From Leucocoprinus leucothites (taxonomy: Eukaryota > Basidiomycota > Agaricomycetes > Agaricales > Agaricaceae): a DNA stretch of 64,000 bases. Position numbers and translations under genes: made by a program. The notes under the pieces were generated by a model. The model saw only the letters and a list, made by a program, of their open reading frames with translations. It was not told the DNA's origin and searched no databases. Location: assembly GCA_013368445.1 (NCBI GenBank), contig JAACJO010000011.1:496001-560000 (forward strand). The letters run 5' to 3'. Every line of letters begins with the position of its first letter. Positions within the stretch are counted from its first letter, which is position 1. Shown here in pieces: positions 13,398 to 24,569 of this stretch.

Positions 13398-16300
13398 ATG
13401 CCCGAGCCTCCCCCCCTCAGCGACATTCAGGAGGAACCACCTTCAAGTAATATCTCTAGGGTCCCATCCCAACCCACTCTCCAAGATGTCGACCTTGATC
13501 ATCTCCCAGAACCAACTCAATATGAACGTCCGCCACATTCACCCCCTCCTCCTCAAGCTCGCCCTCGTCGCGGATCGTCTGTCTCTCGCGTGGACATCAC
13601 GTTTTTCGACCCTGAAGGCGTCCAGGAACTACGAAGAACGCTGACACAGCAGTCCAACGCGAAAAACGGAAGCCCGGGGTCTCAAGAATCTGTGACTTCA
13701 GATGCGACGCTAGCCGCAAAGGAAGGAGGATCGTTCGATCTTGCAAAGGCACTCAGAAGGATTGTTCAGAAGTACGCATACAAACACATACTTTTCGCCG
13801 TCTAACAAATAGTATTCTACAGACAAGAAGAACACCAAATATCCCACAGAGAACTCGGCATCGTGTTCAAAGACCTTCGTGTTGTTGGTTTAGGGGCAAC
13901 TGCATCCTACGCTCCTACCATGGGATCCCTCTTTAACCCCCTAGCGATGATAGAGAGTATCCAAAGCACGTTCCATCCTCCCGTACGTGACATCCTCAGT
14001 GGGTTTGAGGGTGTCGTGAGACCAGGAGAAATGATTCGTAAGAAGCACTGTTTGTCACTACCGCTTGCTCGCCTAATGCAATTTCTTTCTCAGTTGTCCT
14101 TGGAAGACCCGGGTCCGGATGTACGACCCTTCTCAAAACTCTTGCTAACCGGAGAAAGGAGTACCATGCTGTTCATGGGGACGTCCACTACGACTCTATC
14201 ACACCCACGGAAATGCACGAGCGGTACCGAGGGGACGTACAATACTGCCCCGAGGATGATGTTCATTTTCCCACTCTTACAGTAGAACAGACCCTCAAAT
14301 TTGCCGCCACCATGCGTACACCGCGCCACAGAGGCACCGAAACCCGTGATGAGTTTGCCGATCGAGTGACTGATATGCTTACCACTATATTTGGCCTCCG
14401 ACACGCTCGGAAGACACCAGTCGGTGATCACATGTTACGAGGAGTCAGTGGAGGTGAGAAAAAACGTGTGTCGATCGCCGAAACTTTAGCCGCTCGTAGC
14501 TGCATTGCTTGCTGGGATAAGTCAGTCATTTTTTGATGGTGTTCTGCCCCCAGTTTTCTGACCGTCATTACCCTGAGCAGTTCTACCCGAGGGTTGGACG
14601 CATCCACTGCCTTGGAATTTGTCCAAGCGCTTCGTATCGCAACCGATACTTTCCGCTTGACTACAGTAGTCTCCATATACCAAGCCGGCGAGCTGCTCTA
14701 CAAGCATTTTGACAAAGTCTGCGTAATCAATGAGGGCAAGATGGCATACTTCGGTCCTGCCGACAAGGCAAGACAGTACTTCATTGATATGGGGTAAGTG
14801 TCGCGTAATTGATGGAGTTCGAGATCTGGCTCTGATGATATCTCGATTCATGTGCCTTAGATATGAGCCCGCAAATCGACAAACTACGGCAGATTTCTTA
14901 GTCTCTGTCACCGATCCCAATGGTCGTATTCTTCGACCTGGCTCAGTCCGTCCTCCCCAAACGGCTACCGAGTTTGCCGAGTATTTCAGGAATTCTGAAT
15001 TAGGCAAGCTCAACCGCCAGGAAATTGAGGAATACACGGTCGCATTTGTGGGCAAATCTGAGCGGAAGGAAGCTTACAAACAGAGTGCTCGCCAGGAGAT
15101 CGCGAAGCGATCGACAAAGAGAAGGTAGGCTCCCTCTTGTGACGTTGATTTTCATTGATTGGACTAATTTACATACTGTGTTTAGTCCATACTTATTAAG
15201 TATTTCGCAGCAAATCCGAGCTGTGATGATCCGTCGCGTGCAGATCTTACGTGGAAGCATGTCCTTCACGATCATGAACCTCTTGTATGTTCTGTGTTAT
15301 TTCTCAAGCATGTTCTTAACTCATTGGCCCCTTCAGCTCTTTCGTCTTCCAGGCACTTATCATGGGAAGCGTCTTTCTAAAAATGGATGCTAATACTGCT
15401 GCCTTCTTCTCGCGAGGAGGAGTTCTCTTCTTGTGCGCCCATTATCGTCGTTCAAGTATGTGTTAACTACTAACGTCGAATTGTATCGTAGTGCTTTGTT
15501 ATTCTCTGCTTTGACGGCTATGTCTGAAATTCCTGCCCTATACGCACAACGTCCCATTGTTCTCCGACACGAACATGCAGCTTTTTATCATCCATTCATA
15601 GAAGCCCTTGCTTTATCTTTGGTGGACATTCCTATTACGCTCGGAATTCTGATTATATTTTCCATTATACTTTACTTCATGACAGGGCTTCAACAAAGTG
15701 CAGTGAGTATTGGCTTTGATAAAACTTCTTGCAAGCATTTCTCATTCCTTCTGTTTGCTTTCCAGGACCAGTTTTTGTAAGTCAAAAAAATTATCTACAG
15801 GAACCATACTTGACGGACGTCTTGCAGCGTTTTCCTCCTATTTCTGTTCACGGTGACAGTTACGATGAAAGGATGGTTCCGCGCGATTGCTGCATTATTT
15901 TCAACGGATGCAATGGCACAATCTTTTGCAGGTATTTCTGTCTTGGCCATCGCAATCTACACCGGTGAGTGAATGGCTAGCATCCTCCATGACCTGACCT
16001 AACGACGCGAAGGATACACAATCCCGAGACCTTCGATGATCGGCGCACTACGTTGGATCACTTATATTAACGTAAGTTTCTCTCCGTTATCAATCTGATT
16101 CTCTGATTTACTGTCGTTGCCTAGCCCGTTCGTTATGGGTGCGTAACCGTTCCGCATGCTCGCGACGATGATTCACTAATTCATGAACCCGTAGCTTTGA
16201 GGCCCTCATGTCAAATGAGTTCCGCACTTTGGATGGTGCATGTTCCACTTTAGTACCCCAGGGCCCTGGCTATGAAAACGTAACCCTCGAGAACCAGGTC

Positions 16301-19120
16301 TGTACTGCAATTGGCTCGTTGCCTGCTCAAGCATTTGTCAATGGGCGTCGGTTCCTCGAGCTCTCGTATGATTTTGATTGGTCCAACACCTGGATGGTAA
16401 GCTTCGGCTTTTCCTGCTGATTGAGACAATATCAAAATTCACGCAACACAGAATTTTGGCATTGTCATTGCGTTCGGCATCGGATTCTTCGCTGCTCTTC
16501 TTATCTTCACCGAATTTAACACATCAACGGCTCGCGAGAACCCGGTTGTCCTCTTCCGTCGTGGTTTCAAGAAGCTCTCGCCCTCAAAAGACGAAGAAAC
16601 AGGCACAATCGATCAGGGGATCATTGAATCAGATAAACACACCCTAAAAGAAGCCATTGTCGCGCCAGGACCGATGACGGACGTATTTTCTTGGCAACAT
16701 CTGCGGTATACTGTTCCTATATCTGGGGAAGATGATAAGGTGTTATTGGATGACATCTCCGGTTACGTTGCACCGGGGAAGTTGACGGCACTCATGGGAG
16801 AGTCAGGTGCCGGAAAAACGACACTCCTAAATGTTCTCGCTCAGAGGACTACGACTGGTGTTGTCTCAGGGGATCGTTTTGTCAATGGCCATTCTCTGCC
16901 TATTGACTTCCAGGCCCAGACGTATGCTCAATCTATGTTCGATCCTCAAATTCATTTTAACACCGACTCTAGCGGCTATTGCCAACAAATGGACACTCAC
17001 ATGCCCGAATGTACTGTCAGGGAGGCGCTCCTCTTTTCCGCAAAGCTTCGCCAGCCGGTCTCAGTACCTCTCGCAGAAAAGGAAGCCTAGTAAGCCTCAT
17101 CAAATCCCATTTTCTTCTTTACCGCTGATAGTCTTACTTAGCGTGGAAAAATGCTTGAAGATGTGTGGTCTCGAAATTTTTGCAGAAGCCACCATCGGTT
17201 CTCTCGGTATTGAGCACCGTAAACGAACGACCATTGGGGTTGAGCTTGCGGCGAAGGTAAGTTAACTTGAATAAATCTTTGGTGTGTATCTAATGCGGTA
17301 GCGCAGCCCAAGCTACTTCTATTCCTTGACGAACCTACTTCCGGACTTGATTCTCAAAGTGCCTGGGCAATTGTTTCGTTCCTCCGTTCGCTTGCTGACA
17401 GTGGACAGGCGATTTTGTGCACGTAAGTCTACTACTTCATGCGCTACGAAATCGACTCTGACGCCACTCGTCAGAATTCATCAGCCTTCTGCTGAGCTTT
17501 TTCAAGTGTTCGACCGCATGCTCCTACTCAAGAAAGGTGGCAAGACCGTTTACTTCGGGGATTTAGGTCGTAATTCCACAACCCTCATTGACTATTTTGA
17601 GGTCAATGGAGCTCGTAAATGCTTGCTCGAAGAAAACCCGTGAGCCTCTCGTTCATCCCCAGCGACGACATCCGCTGATGCTTCCCAGAGCTGAGTACAT
17701 GTTGGAGGTAATCGGTGCTGGTGCGACGGCGACTAGTGTCCAAGATTGGCATTCTATTTGGATTGAATCACCGGAAGCTGCTCACGTTAATCAGCAAATC
17801 CAGCAAATCCACACTGAAGGTCGTCAGAGGCCTGCTGTCCAAGCGTCCTTCACATCTGAATTTGCCACGCCGTGGCTCTATCAGACATGGGAACTATTCA
17901 AACGCAACAACATCGTATACTGGAGAGATCCAACATACTTAATGGCCAAACTTGCACTGAACATCATCGGCGGCCTCTTTATTGGATTTACTTTCTTTAA
18001 GGCGTCCAACTCCCAGCAGGGCACTCAGAACAAGCTCTTCGTACGTTTTTATACTCTGTCGCTCACTGTCTAACTTAAATTTGGCACTCGTAGTCAATTT
18101 TCATGGTTACCATTTTGAGGTATTGGTGCATCTAATTTCATTCTGAGAGTCACTGACATAGTGCTCCAGTGTACCGCTATCCAACCAACTTCAGAGCCCA
18201 TACATCGATAAGCGTACCGTCTATGAAGTTCGGGAGCGACCCAGCCGCATCTACAGCTGGTCGGCGTTCACTACTGCTTATCTTTTAGTCGAGATACCCT
18301 GGAATCTCTTTAGCTCCTTACTGCTCTTCCTTTGTTGGTATTGGACTGTTGGGTTTCCCTCTGATAGGGCCGGATACACATATCTGATGCTCGGCGTGGT
18401 TTTCCCTCTCTATTACTCGTCATTTGCCCTCGCGATCGCTGCTGTCTCACCGAATGCTGAGATCGGAAATATTCTGTTCTCGACATTCTTTTCTTTCGTG
18501 ATTACATTGTAAGTCCCTCGCACCTTTACTTTGCTGCCATAAACTGAGTTCCAATTTTAGCAATGGAGTGCTGCAGCCCTTTAGGCAGTTAGACTGGTGG
18601 AGATGGATGTATCGTTTATCACCATACACCTACCTTGTTGAAGGGCTCCTAGGTCAAGGTGAGGAGCCCGCGACAATGCATCTGGCAAATTGTTGATGAA
18701 CTCTTCCAGCACTCGGACATCAATCTATACAGTGTTCTGCTGTTGAATACGTCCAGTTAAACCCTCCAGCGGGAATGACTTGCTTTCAGTATCTGAATCC
18801 CTTCATCGCGAATGCCGGAGGCTATCTCGCCAATCCCAATGCTACCATGGCCTGTAACTTTTGTAGCATGTCGACTGCTGACCAATTCCTTGCATCGGGT
18901 TTCAACATTTTTTATGATCATGCTTGGCGAAATTTTGGTTTGATGATAGTATATATCGGTTTCAATGTGAGTCTTATTCCACCAGTGGTTGAGTGCTCAT
19001 AAAGACATACAATAAACATAGATTGCGTTGGTATATCTCGCATACTACCTCTTCCGGGTGCACACTGGGAGCCTTCTACCTAAATTCAATAAGTCGAAGA
19101 AAGCTTCAAGGTCGCAGTAG
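13398..19120 (+). CDS. PDR-type (ABCG) full-size ABC transporter
   Basis: Plasma-membrane efflux pump of the fungal pleiotropic drug resistance family, about 1,500 residues over roughly 20 short introns. The order is NBD1-TMD1-NBD2-TMD2. NBD1 has the degenerate fungal Walker [17 protein letters not shown] (interrupted near 14040-14095), signature [13 protein letters not shown] (about 14440) and Walker B region [16 protein letters not shown]1 runs from about 15190 to 16530. NBD2 has a canonical Walker [13 protein letters not shown] (about 16798), a weak signature [14 protein letters not shown] (about 17200) and [15 protein letters not shown] (about 17310-17350). TMD2 runs from about 17880 to 19060 and the protein ends KSKKASRSQ. 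All introns checked keep frame, so the gene looks intact. Substrates cannot be inferred. Its place between MIP and HD1 is unusual. Confidence 0.93.
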
Positions 19121-19774
19121 TGGGCTTGGTAGGCAAGGTGGATAATAACATGCGCCATTAGAGCAGATTACTGCTACCTTTTCCTTCTGTTCTCTTTTTC
19201 AAGTGTTCAAGTAGCGTAGGATGGAGCGACCTTAGAGATAAATTGTGTCACATTCGCCAATTGCTCTAGTAATAGTCAACAACAATCTAGACAATTCCAT
19301 GTAATAGTTAAAGTACATTGAATGATTCAGGGATTTCCAATGAGGTAGATGCTGAATGTAAATGATAACTGGGTATCCTGTGAGACCAGGTATATGAGAT
19401 ATAAAAACGGAAAACCGGAGGTCCTTGGGTAACTTGAATGATAAAGACTAGTTGAAGGTGGAGTAGTGTCTTCTTCGTTGATGCATGACGACTGGAAGAC
19501 GGATGCATATATGAATCATGAGGTGAGGGAAGATTGTCACCTAGACCCCGAAATGGTAATATGAACCTCTTTCCCTTTGTTATGCTCTGGGTGCTGGAGG
19601 AGTCGTGATCCTTGAATGGCTTCAGCATGTGCCAGGGTACCAAGAAGAGGGGTCTGTTCGGTGATTATACGCCGGAGTATTCTTTCCGTCACTGTTTATG
19701 CCGAAACGCTCCCATCAATTTGACTTTCACTAAGTATGATCGTGAACACGGATCCTAAGAAGTGTAGTGAAAAC
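19121..19774. other. convergent 3' region between the ABC transporter and the HD1 gene
   Basis: About 650 bp between two convergent stops. No recognisable gene. The open frame at 19308-19643 (minus) has no family resemblance. Confidence 0.5.
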
Positions 19775-21757
19775 TTACAGGGTCAGGATGTGTTCCTGAA
19801 GCCAATTTTGCTGTTTCTTTAGTGCGTCGAGATGTGCCAACTGTTTGGCTCGTTCGACGTCGTTCGTAAAATTTTGAGGAATCGTAATTCCCTCCAGCAC
19901 ATTTGCAGCCGAATGATCATCCATGGGCAGGTCAGCAAGGACGCCGGCGTCGAAGTTTAAAAGTGAGGTGATATCGGTCCCGTCAGAATAATGAACGTGG
20001 TTGTCTTGGGCCATTCCGAACGAGCTGGCACTGTATGGTCCGGACGGTAGTAATCCCAGCAGCTGTTCATCACTGAACGATCCGGTGAAAATGCTGGACA
20101 GGGAATTTATATCAACGTTATCAAAGTCCGTCAGTGTTTCTAGTGTATTCTCCAGCATGGAAGAACCTGGGAAGCCTATAATGTTATCAGGATTGTTTTG
20201 TGGGGTTTTGCAATACTTACTCGTCACATTTGTCAGGCATGAGGGCAGTTGAGGGTCAAAGGTGTTAATCGAAGTGAAAAGGGACAGATCAATATCATGG
20301 GGAACTTCTGATTGGTGGCAGGTGGCGGGGTCTGGGATATCAAAAGAGAAAGAAGGAATCTGGGGTTGTGACAACAGCTTCTGGGCCAGTGGCCCGTTAG
20401 GTATTGAGGATTCAGACGAAGCTGAGGCTTCAGAGATAGGCGAGGGTGGAAATACACTGGAGTAAGGACATGAGGGACTCATTGCATTTGGTGGGCCGAT
20501 TGGGGATTTGGGAGGAGACCTACGCTCTGCACGAGCAGAGGAAAGAACGGGGGAAGACACGGTCTGCAGCCGACTGAGTCTGGGTCCCATTGATAGAAGT
20601 TTAGGGCGCCCCTGTGCCTCGGAATGGGACATTCTCCTTCGTTTACGATTTGGCGAGAGTGTGGGGGAAGGGGATTGTCTAGAGTCGGCATGAGACGACC
20701 TGTTTTCCGCCTCGGTAATGCTAAGGGTTACAAGATCGGTTTGCGATGTAGCAGGGGACGGTAATTGTTTATGCTCAGTCACTGAATTTGAAACATTTTC
20801 TTGTCTGGGAACGGGTGAGTAGCTGGTAAATACATGCAGTGACTAAACTAACCTCCAGTGACACGGGGAAACGGTGCTCAGGGTACCCTCAGGGATGGAG
20901 TCAGTCCTCCGACGCTTCCGTGTTATCGGTGTCGGAGAGGTGGAAAGTGAAACGGGAAAGGGAGGCGGAGAAGATCGGTTTATTCTGGTACCTTTGAAAA
21001 GCGGTATCAGTAACTCTGAAAAACGGGATCAATAGCACCGGGGACCTTTTCGGGCGTCAACTGCAGTACCATCAGGGGCAAAGCTTGAACTAGTTGCTAA
21101 CCCGTCTGATTTGAAAGAGTCGATATAGTATTCCCGAACGCGCATTTCCATGTTGACAAAAGCCTGTGCCAACGAAGGGTCCACTGAGACCTGAGGGCCA
21201 AGGAAGAAACGGGTGGCATTTTCAACTGTTTCCGCCCGTTTGTTCCCGAAAAACCGCTTTCGAATATCGTTCCATCCTATACGTTTCCTCGCCTCCGTGA
21301 ACCATGCATCAACATCTTTGCGGTTCCAATCGGCTCGTCGAGAGATATCGTCACGGGCTGAACTTGATGGGTAAGGGTTATAGAAGTTCTTGGACATCCA
21401 CTTAGCAGCGAGGGTTATATCACGGCGAGAGGAGGCTGGTTTTGGTGTAGACTCGGAGCTTTCGGAATAGCGTTGAGTGATCGCATCAAGGTCGTCCATG
21501 AACGAGGCAGTCAACTCCTGGCAAGTGGCTTCAAGCTTGAGAAAACTTTGAGAAATCTCCGATATCCGGTAAGAGACGATATAAGCACTTGATACTGTCT
21601 CAGGATCAAGGCTACCATGGGCAAAGGCGATTTCGAAGTCATCTCTGAGAGATGCCCACTCTTGCTCGAAAGCAGACATCGCATCGTCTCCCATTTCAAG
21701 AGCATCGAGAAAGGTAGATTCTGCTTTTTTAAAACGCTGCTGTAAGGAGGGTACCAT
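19775..21757 (-). CDS. HD1: HD1-class homeodomain mating-type protein, copy B (MIP side)
   Basis: Transcription factor subunit of the Agaricomycete A mating-type locus, expected to act in the nucleus as a heterodimer with an HD2 protein from a compatible mate. Exon 1 runs from about 21757 to 21043 and carries a helical N-terminal recognition region followed by the homeodomain at about 21415-21230. The homeodomain has NPYPSSSARDDISRRADW and the recognition helix DVDAWFTEARKRIGW. The NPYP insertion and WFxxAR helix are HD1 (TALE-like) hallmarks. A short exon (about 20995-20855) contains the basic cluster TRKRRRTD. Later exons (20804 to about 20220, then to 19775) are Ser/Pro-rich and end in the heptad-like AKQLAHLDALKKQQNWLQE. 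The ATG at 21757 aligns with copy A. An in-frame upstream ATG at 21922 looks less likely. Confidence 0.9.
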
Positions 21758-22457
21758 GGAACGAATCACAAGGGAGTTGTGAGGGAAGATAGTGAACACT
21801 GGCAAGTATGTTTGTGGAATCCAAACAAAAGGACAATGCGGAGAATGAAAGCCCATGACTAAGCAACGGCGTTTGGTCTCGCTTGATCCCGTCTTCAAAC
21901 TCATAAACCGATTACTTACCAAAAGCCTCTATTTATCATGTGGAGCAAAGCAAGCTGGCTGGGAAAGACTTCGTGTGTCAAGTTCCTAGGAGACACCGTG
22001 TGGGCATACCGAACAACATCCGGGTCAATGGAAGCCTTCCGCGCGAGCAACGATGCCTGCTCCTGATGCAGCAAATCTTAAATGTAGCGAGGAGCTCATG
22101 GGCTGAGGAAGACAAATGAGCACCGCGAGTTCAGGAATCGAGACATTACCAACCGAAGGCGGGCACGAGAACGAGTTTATTCCAATAAATGTTGACAATC
22201 AACTCTACGCGTATTTTACATCTTCTGAGCAGCGGGGATGGCCACCGTCCGACTGAACGGTCTATGATACATATACTTATGTTTGGGATGTCACATGGAC
22301 CGACGTGAAATCTTCAAGCCAAAACCGAATAAGAAACCAAAAAGAAAAGATAGAAAAGAGGCAGGGACGAAGGTTATGGTGGGGACTATGCTAACGGGTA
22401 TACATGGGAGGCGGGTATTTGAATAAAAATCAAACGAGATGGACAGTCAAAATGCGG
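21758..22457. other. spacer between the two HD1 genes
   Basis: Promoter of HD1 copy B and 3' region of copy A. Nothing like an HD2 gene or a fragment of one was seen. Confidence 0.5.
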
Positions 22458-24569
22458 TTACGCTGCTAGAAATTTGACATTCCCTAGAGGAGATGAGTTC
22501 ATTTCTAATCGAGGAAGAGTGAACACCCACAACGACTGGATTCGTTCCTGAAGGTGGCTCTGCTGTTTCCTTAGTACTTCTAGCTGAGCCAACTGTTTGG
22601 CCATCTCGCTTGTCATCAAGGTTGGGTCGGAGGAGGAACTTTCTAGACAATCAGTGAATAAAATATTGTCAAATCTTGTCCCCGGCAGGCAAAAAGTCGA
22701 ACTAGGATCTAAGCCAAGCGAGGGGTTCAAAGTGGTTTCAATCTCGGAAAGGTTCAATAAAGGCTCGGGAGGTATTGATGGAGCTTCTTGCTCGAATTGG
22801 AGCGGGAGCAAATTCAACAGTTGATCACAGCTAGTGTAATTCTCGAAAAGGCTCTTAAGAGAGCTGAATTCCATATTTTCAGCGGAACTGGCATACGGCG
22901 TACCACCTGACAATTCAGGAGCCGCAATGTCTTCTGGTAAACGATCGTTGAGATGGGGCAACAATTTCAGGAATTTTTTTTTTCACTCACCGTTGGCGCT
23001 TGCATTTCGTGTGTAGGGCTCCAGACTTGTCCCGTCAAAGAGTGCAAGATCAACCGTCTGTCTAGTAACAGGATTGTCACATGTCACCGGGTCGGGGAAA
23101 TCGAATGAAAATTCTGGTATCTCAGCCCCGGCCAATATATCATGTACATCCAGAAAGCTGATGGGAGGTGACGGGAGGTGTGGGGCCTGAGGTTGAATCA
23201 CATCATTGACCGCACGAGCTGGGGTGGCATCGGAGTAGGAGCCGGTTAAGCGTTCACTGCTGCAAGAGGAAGTGATGTTTTCCTGATTAGTCGAAGATGA
23301 AGGGACTGGTGCAGATACAGTCTGTAGGCGATTGATTTTAGGTTCATGGAAGGAAAATCTGAGGTGGTCTTGAATGTTGGAGTGCGATGCCTGCCTTCGT
23401 TTTGGAATTGAGAGGAGCAGAGGCGGTGAGGGTTGTTCGCTCTCAACGGATGATTCGGGGGCGAGATGATGTGGATCGTAGTCTGCAGCGTCCGTTTGAG
23501 AAGCGGCTGGAGAGGGAAGTTGGAAATTGGAGGCCACGAAACTTGACTCAGCATGCCTGAGAAAAATCCTCAACGAAATATCAAGACTCGGAAAAGTGAT
23601 GCAAACCTAGGCCGTTTTAGTCGCCTTGGGGAACTGTCTCCTTGGCCGATATCATCAGGTCTACGCCGCTTGCTGCTGGTGGGAGCACGGGAGGTGGAAC
23701 AAGTCTTTGAAAACACTACGGGCAGAGACGGCGAAATGGAGTGAGGAGGTGTTACAAGGCCCAGGGGACTTGATGGTTTTGCTATTAACTAGAGGTTAAT
23801 TCAATTTCACAGCGACATAAGGGTGATACGAACGGCGCGCCAAGTCCTGAACCGTTTCTGACAGCTTTCGGCTTGATTTCTTTTCCAGGGCCACTCTGAC
23901 ATTGCTGGACTGGAATGGCTCGGTGTATAGTTCTTTTGCACGTATTTCCATTTCAACAAGGGCTGTTTCAAGCGCCGGTTGTAGGGAATAGCTGGAGCTG
24001 CTGAAAAAGGAGGTGGCCGCTTGTACTGCACTGTCGCGTTTATTGGCAAAAAACTCTTTGCGAATCCTGTTCCAGCCAATCCTTTTTCTAGCCTCGGTAA
24101 ACCAATTGTCGACATCCTTGCGGATCCAATTTGCTCTCCGTGATATGTCATCGCGAATGGCAGCGGATGGATAAGGATTATGATAATTTCGAGACATCCA
24201 TTCTGCCGCAAGCGATACGTCTCGTCTGGTGGATACTGTGGTTGAAAAGGACTTTGATTCATCCACAGCATTGGAATGATCCAGGACAGCTTCTATCTCG
24301 GCTTCAAACTCTCTCTGGATTTCCTGCGCGGCGTCTTCAAGACTGAGAAGGCTTTCGCACAACATCCCAATTGTCGAAGAAACACGATGGAGGAGCTGCA
24401 TGGTTCCTGGTGAATAAGAATCCGGTGAAACTGATCTGATAAACTCTGCCCAGCGGTCACTGAATTCTTCAAGGGCCTCCTCTCCAGCGGATATAACATC
24501 GAAAAATTCGTCCTCGAATGAGTAGATCTGCTCTTGGATGACAACTTCACCAGCTGGAGGTCTAGACAT
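22458..24569 (-). CDS. HD1: HD1-class homeodomain mating-type protein, copy A (beta-flanking side)
   Basis: Paralogue of copy B in the same orientation. Exon 1 (24569 to about 23810) has a divergent N-terminal region and a homeodomain at about 24230-24050 with NPYPSAAIRDDISRRANW and DVDNWFTEARKRIGW. Exon 2 (about 23772-23610) carries basic clusters SSKRRRPDD and SPRRLKRPR, likely nuclear signals. Exon 3 begins near 23559 with HAESSFVASNFQLPSPA and runs to a GTGAGT donor near 22985. The last exon resumes near 22940 and ends with MAKQLAQLEVLRKQQSHLQE plus about 18 residues that copy B lacks. Homeodomain, exon layout, the QLPSPAxSQTD motif and the C-terminal heptads are shared with copy B, while the N-terminal 100 residues are hardly alignable. 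That is the pattern expected of mating-specificity regions. Confidence 0.9.

Noticed and set aside
19735..19777. GTAAGT overlapping the stop of HD1 copy B as a donor to an extra exon
   Set aside because: The only nearby acceptor would make an intron of about 24 bp, too short. The TAA is taken as the stop.
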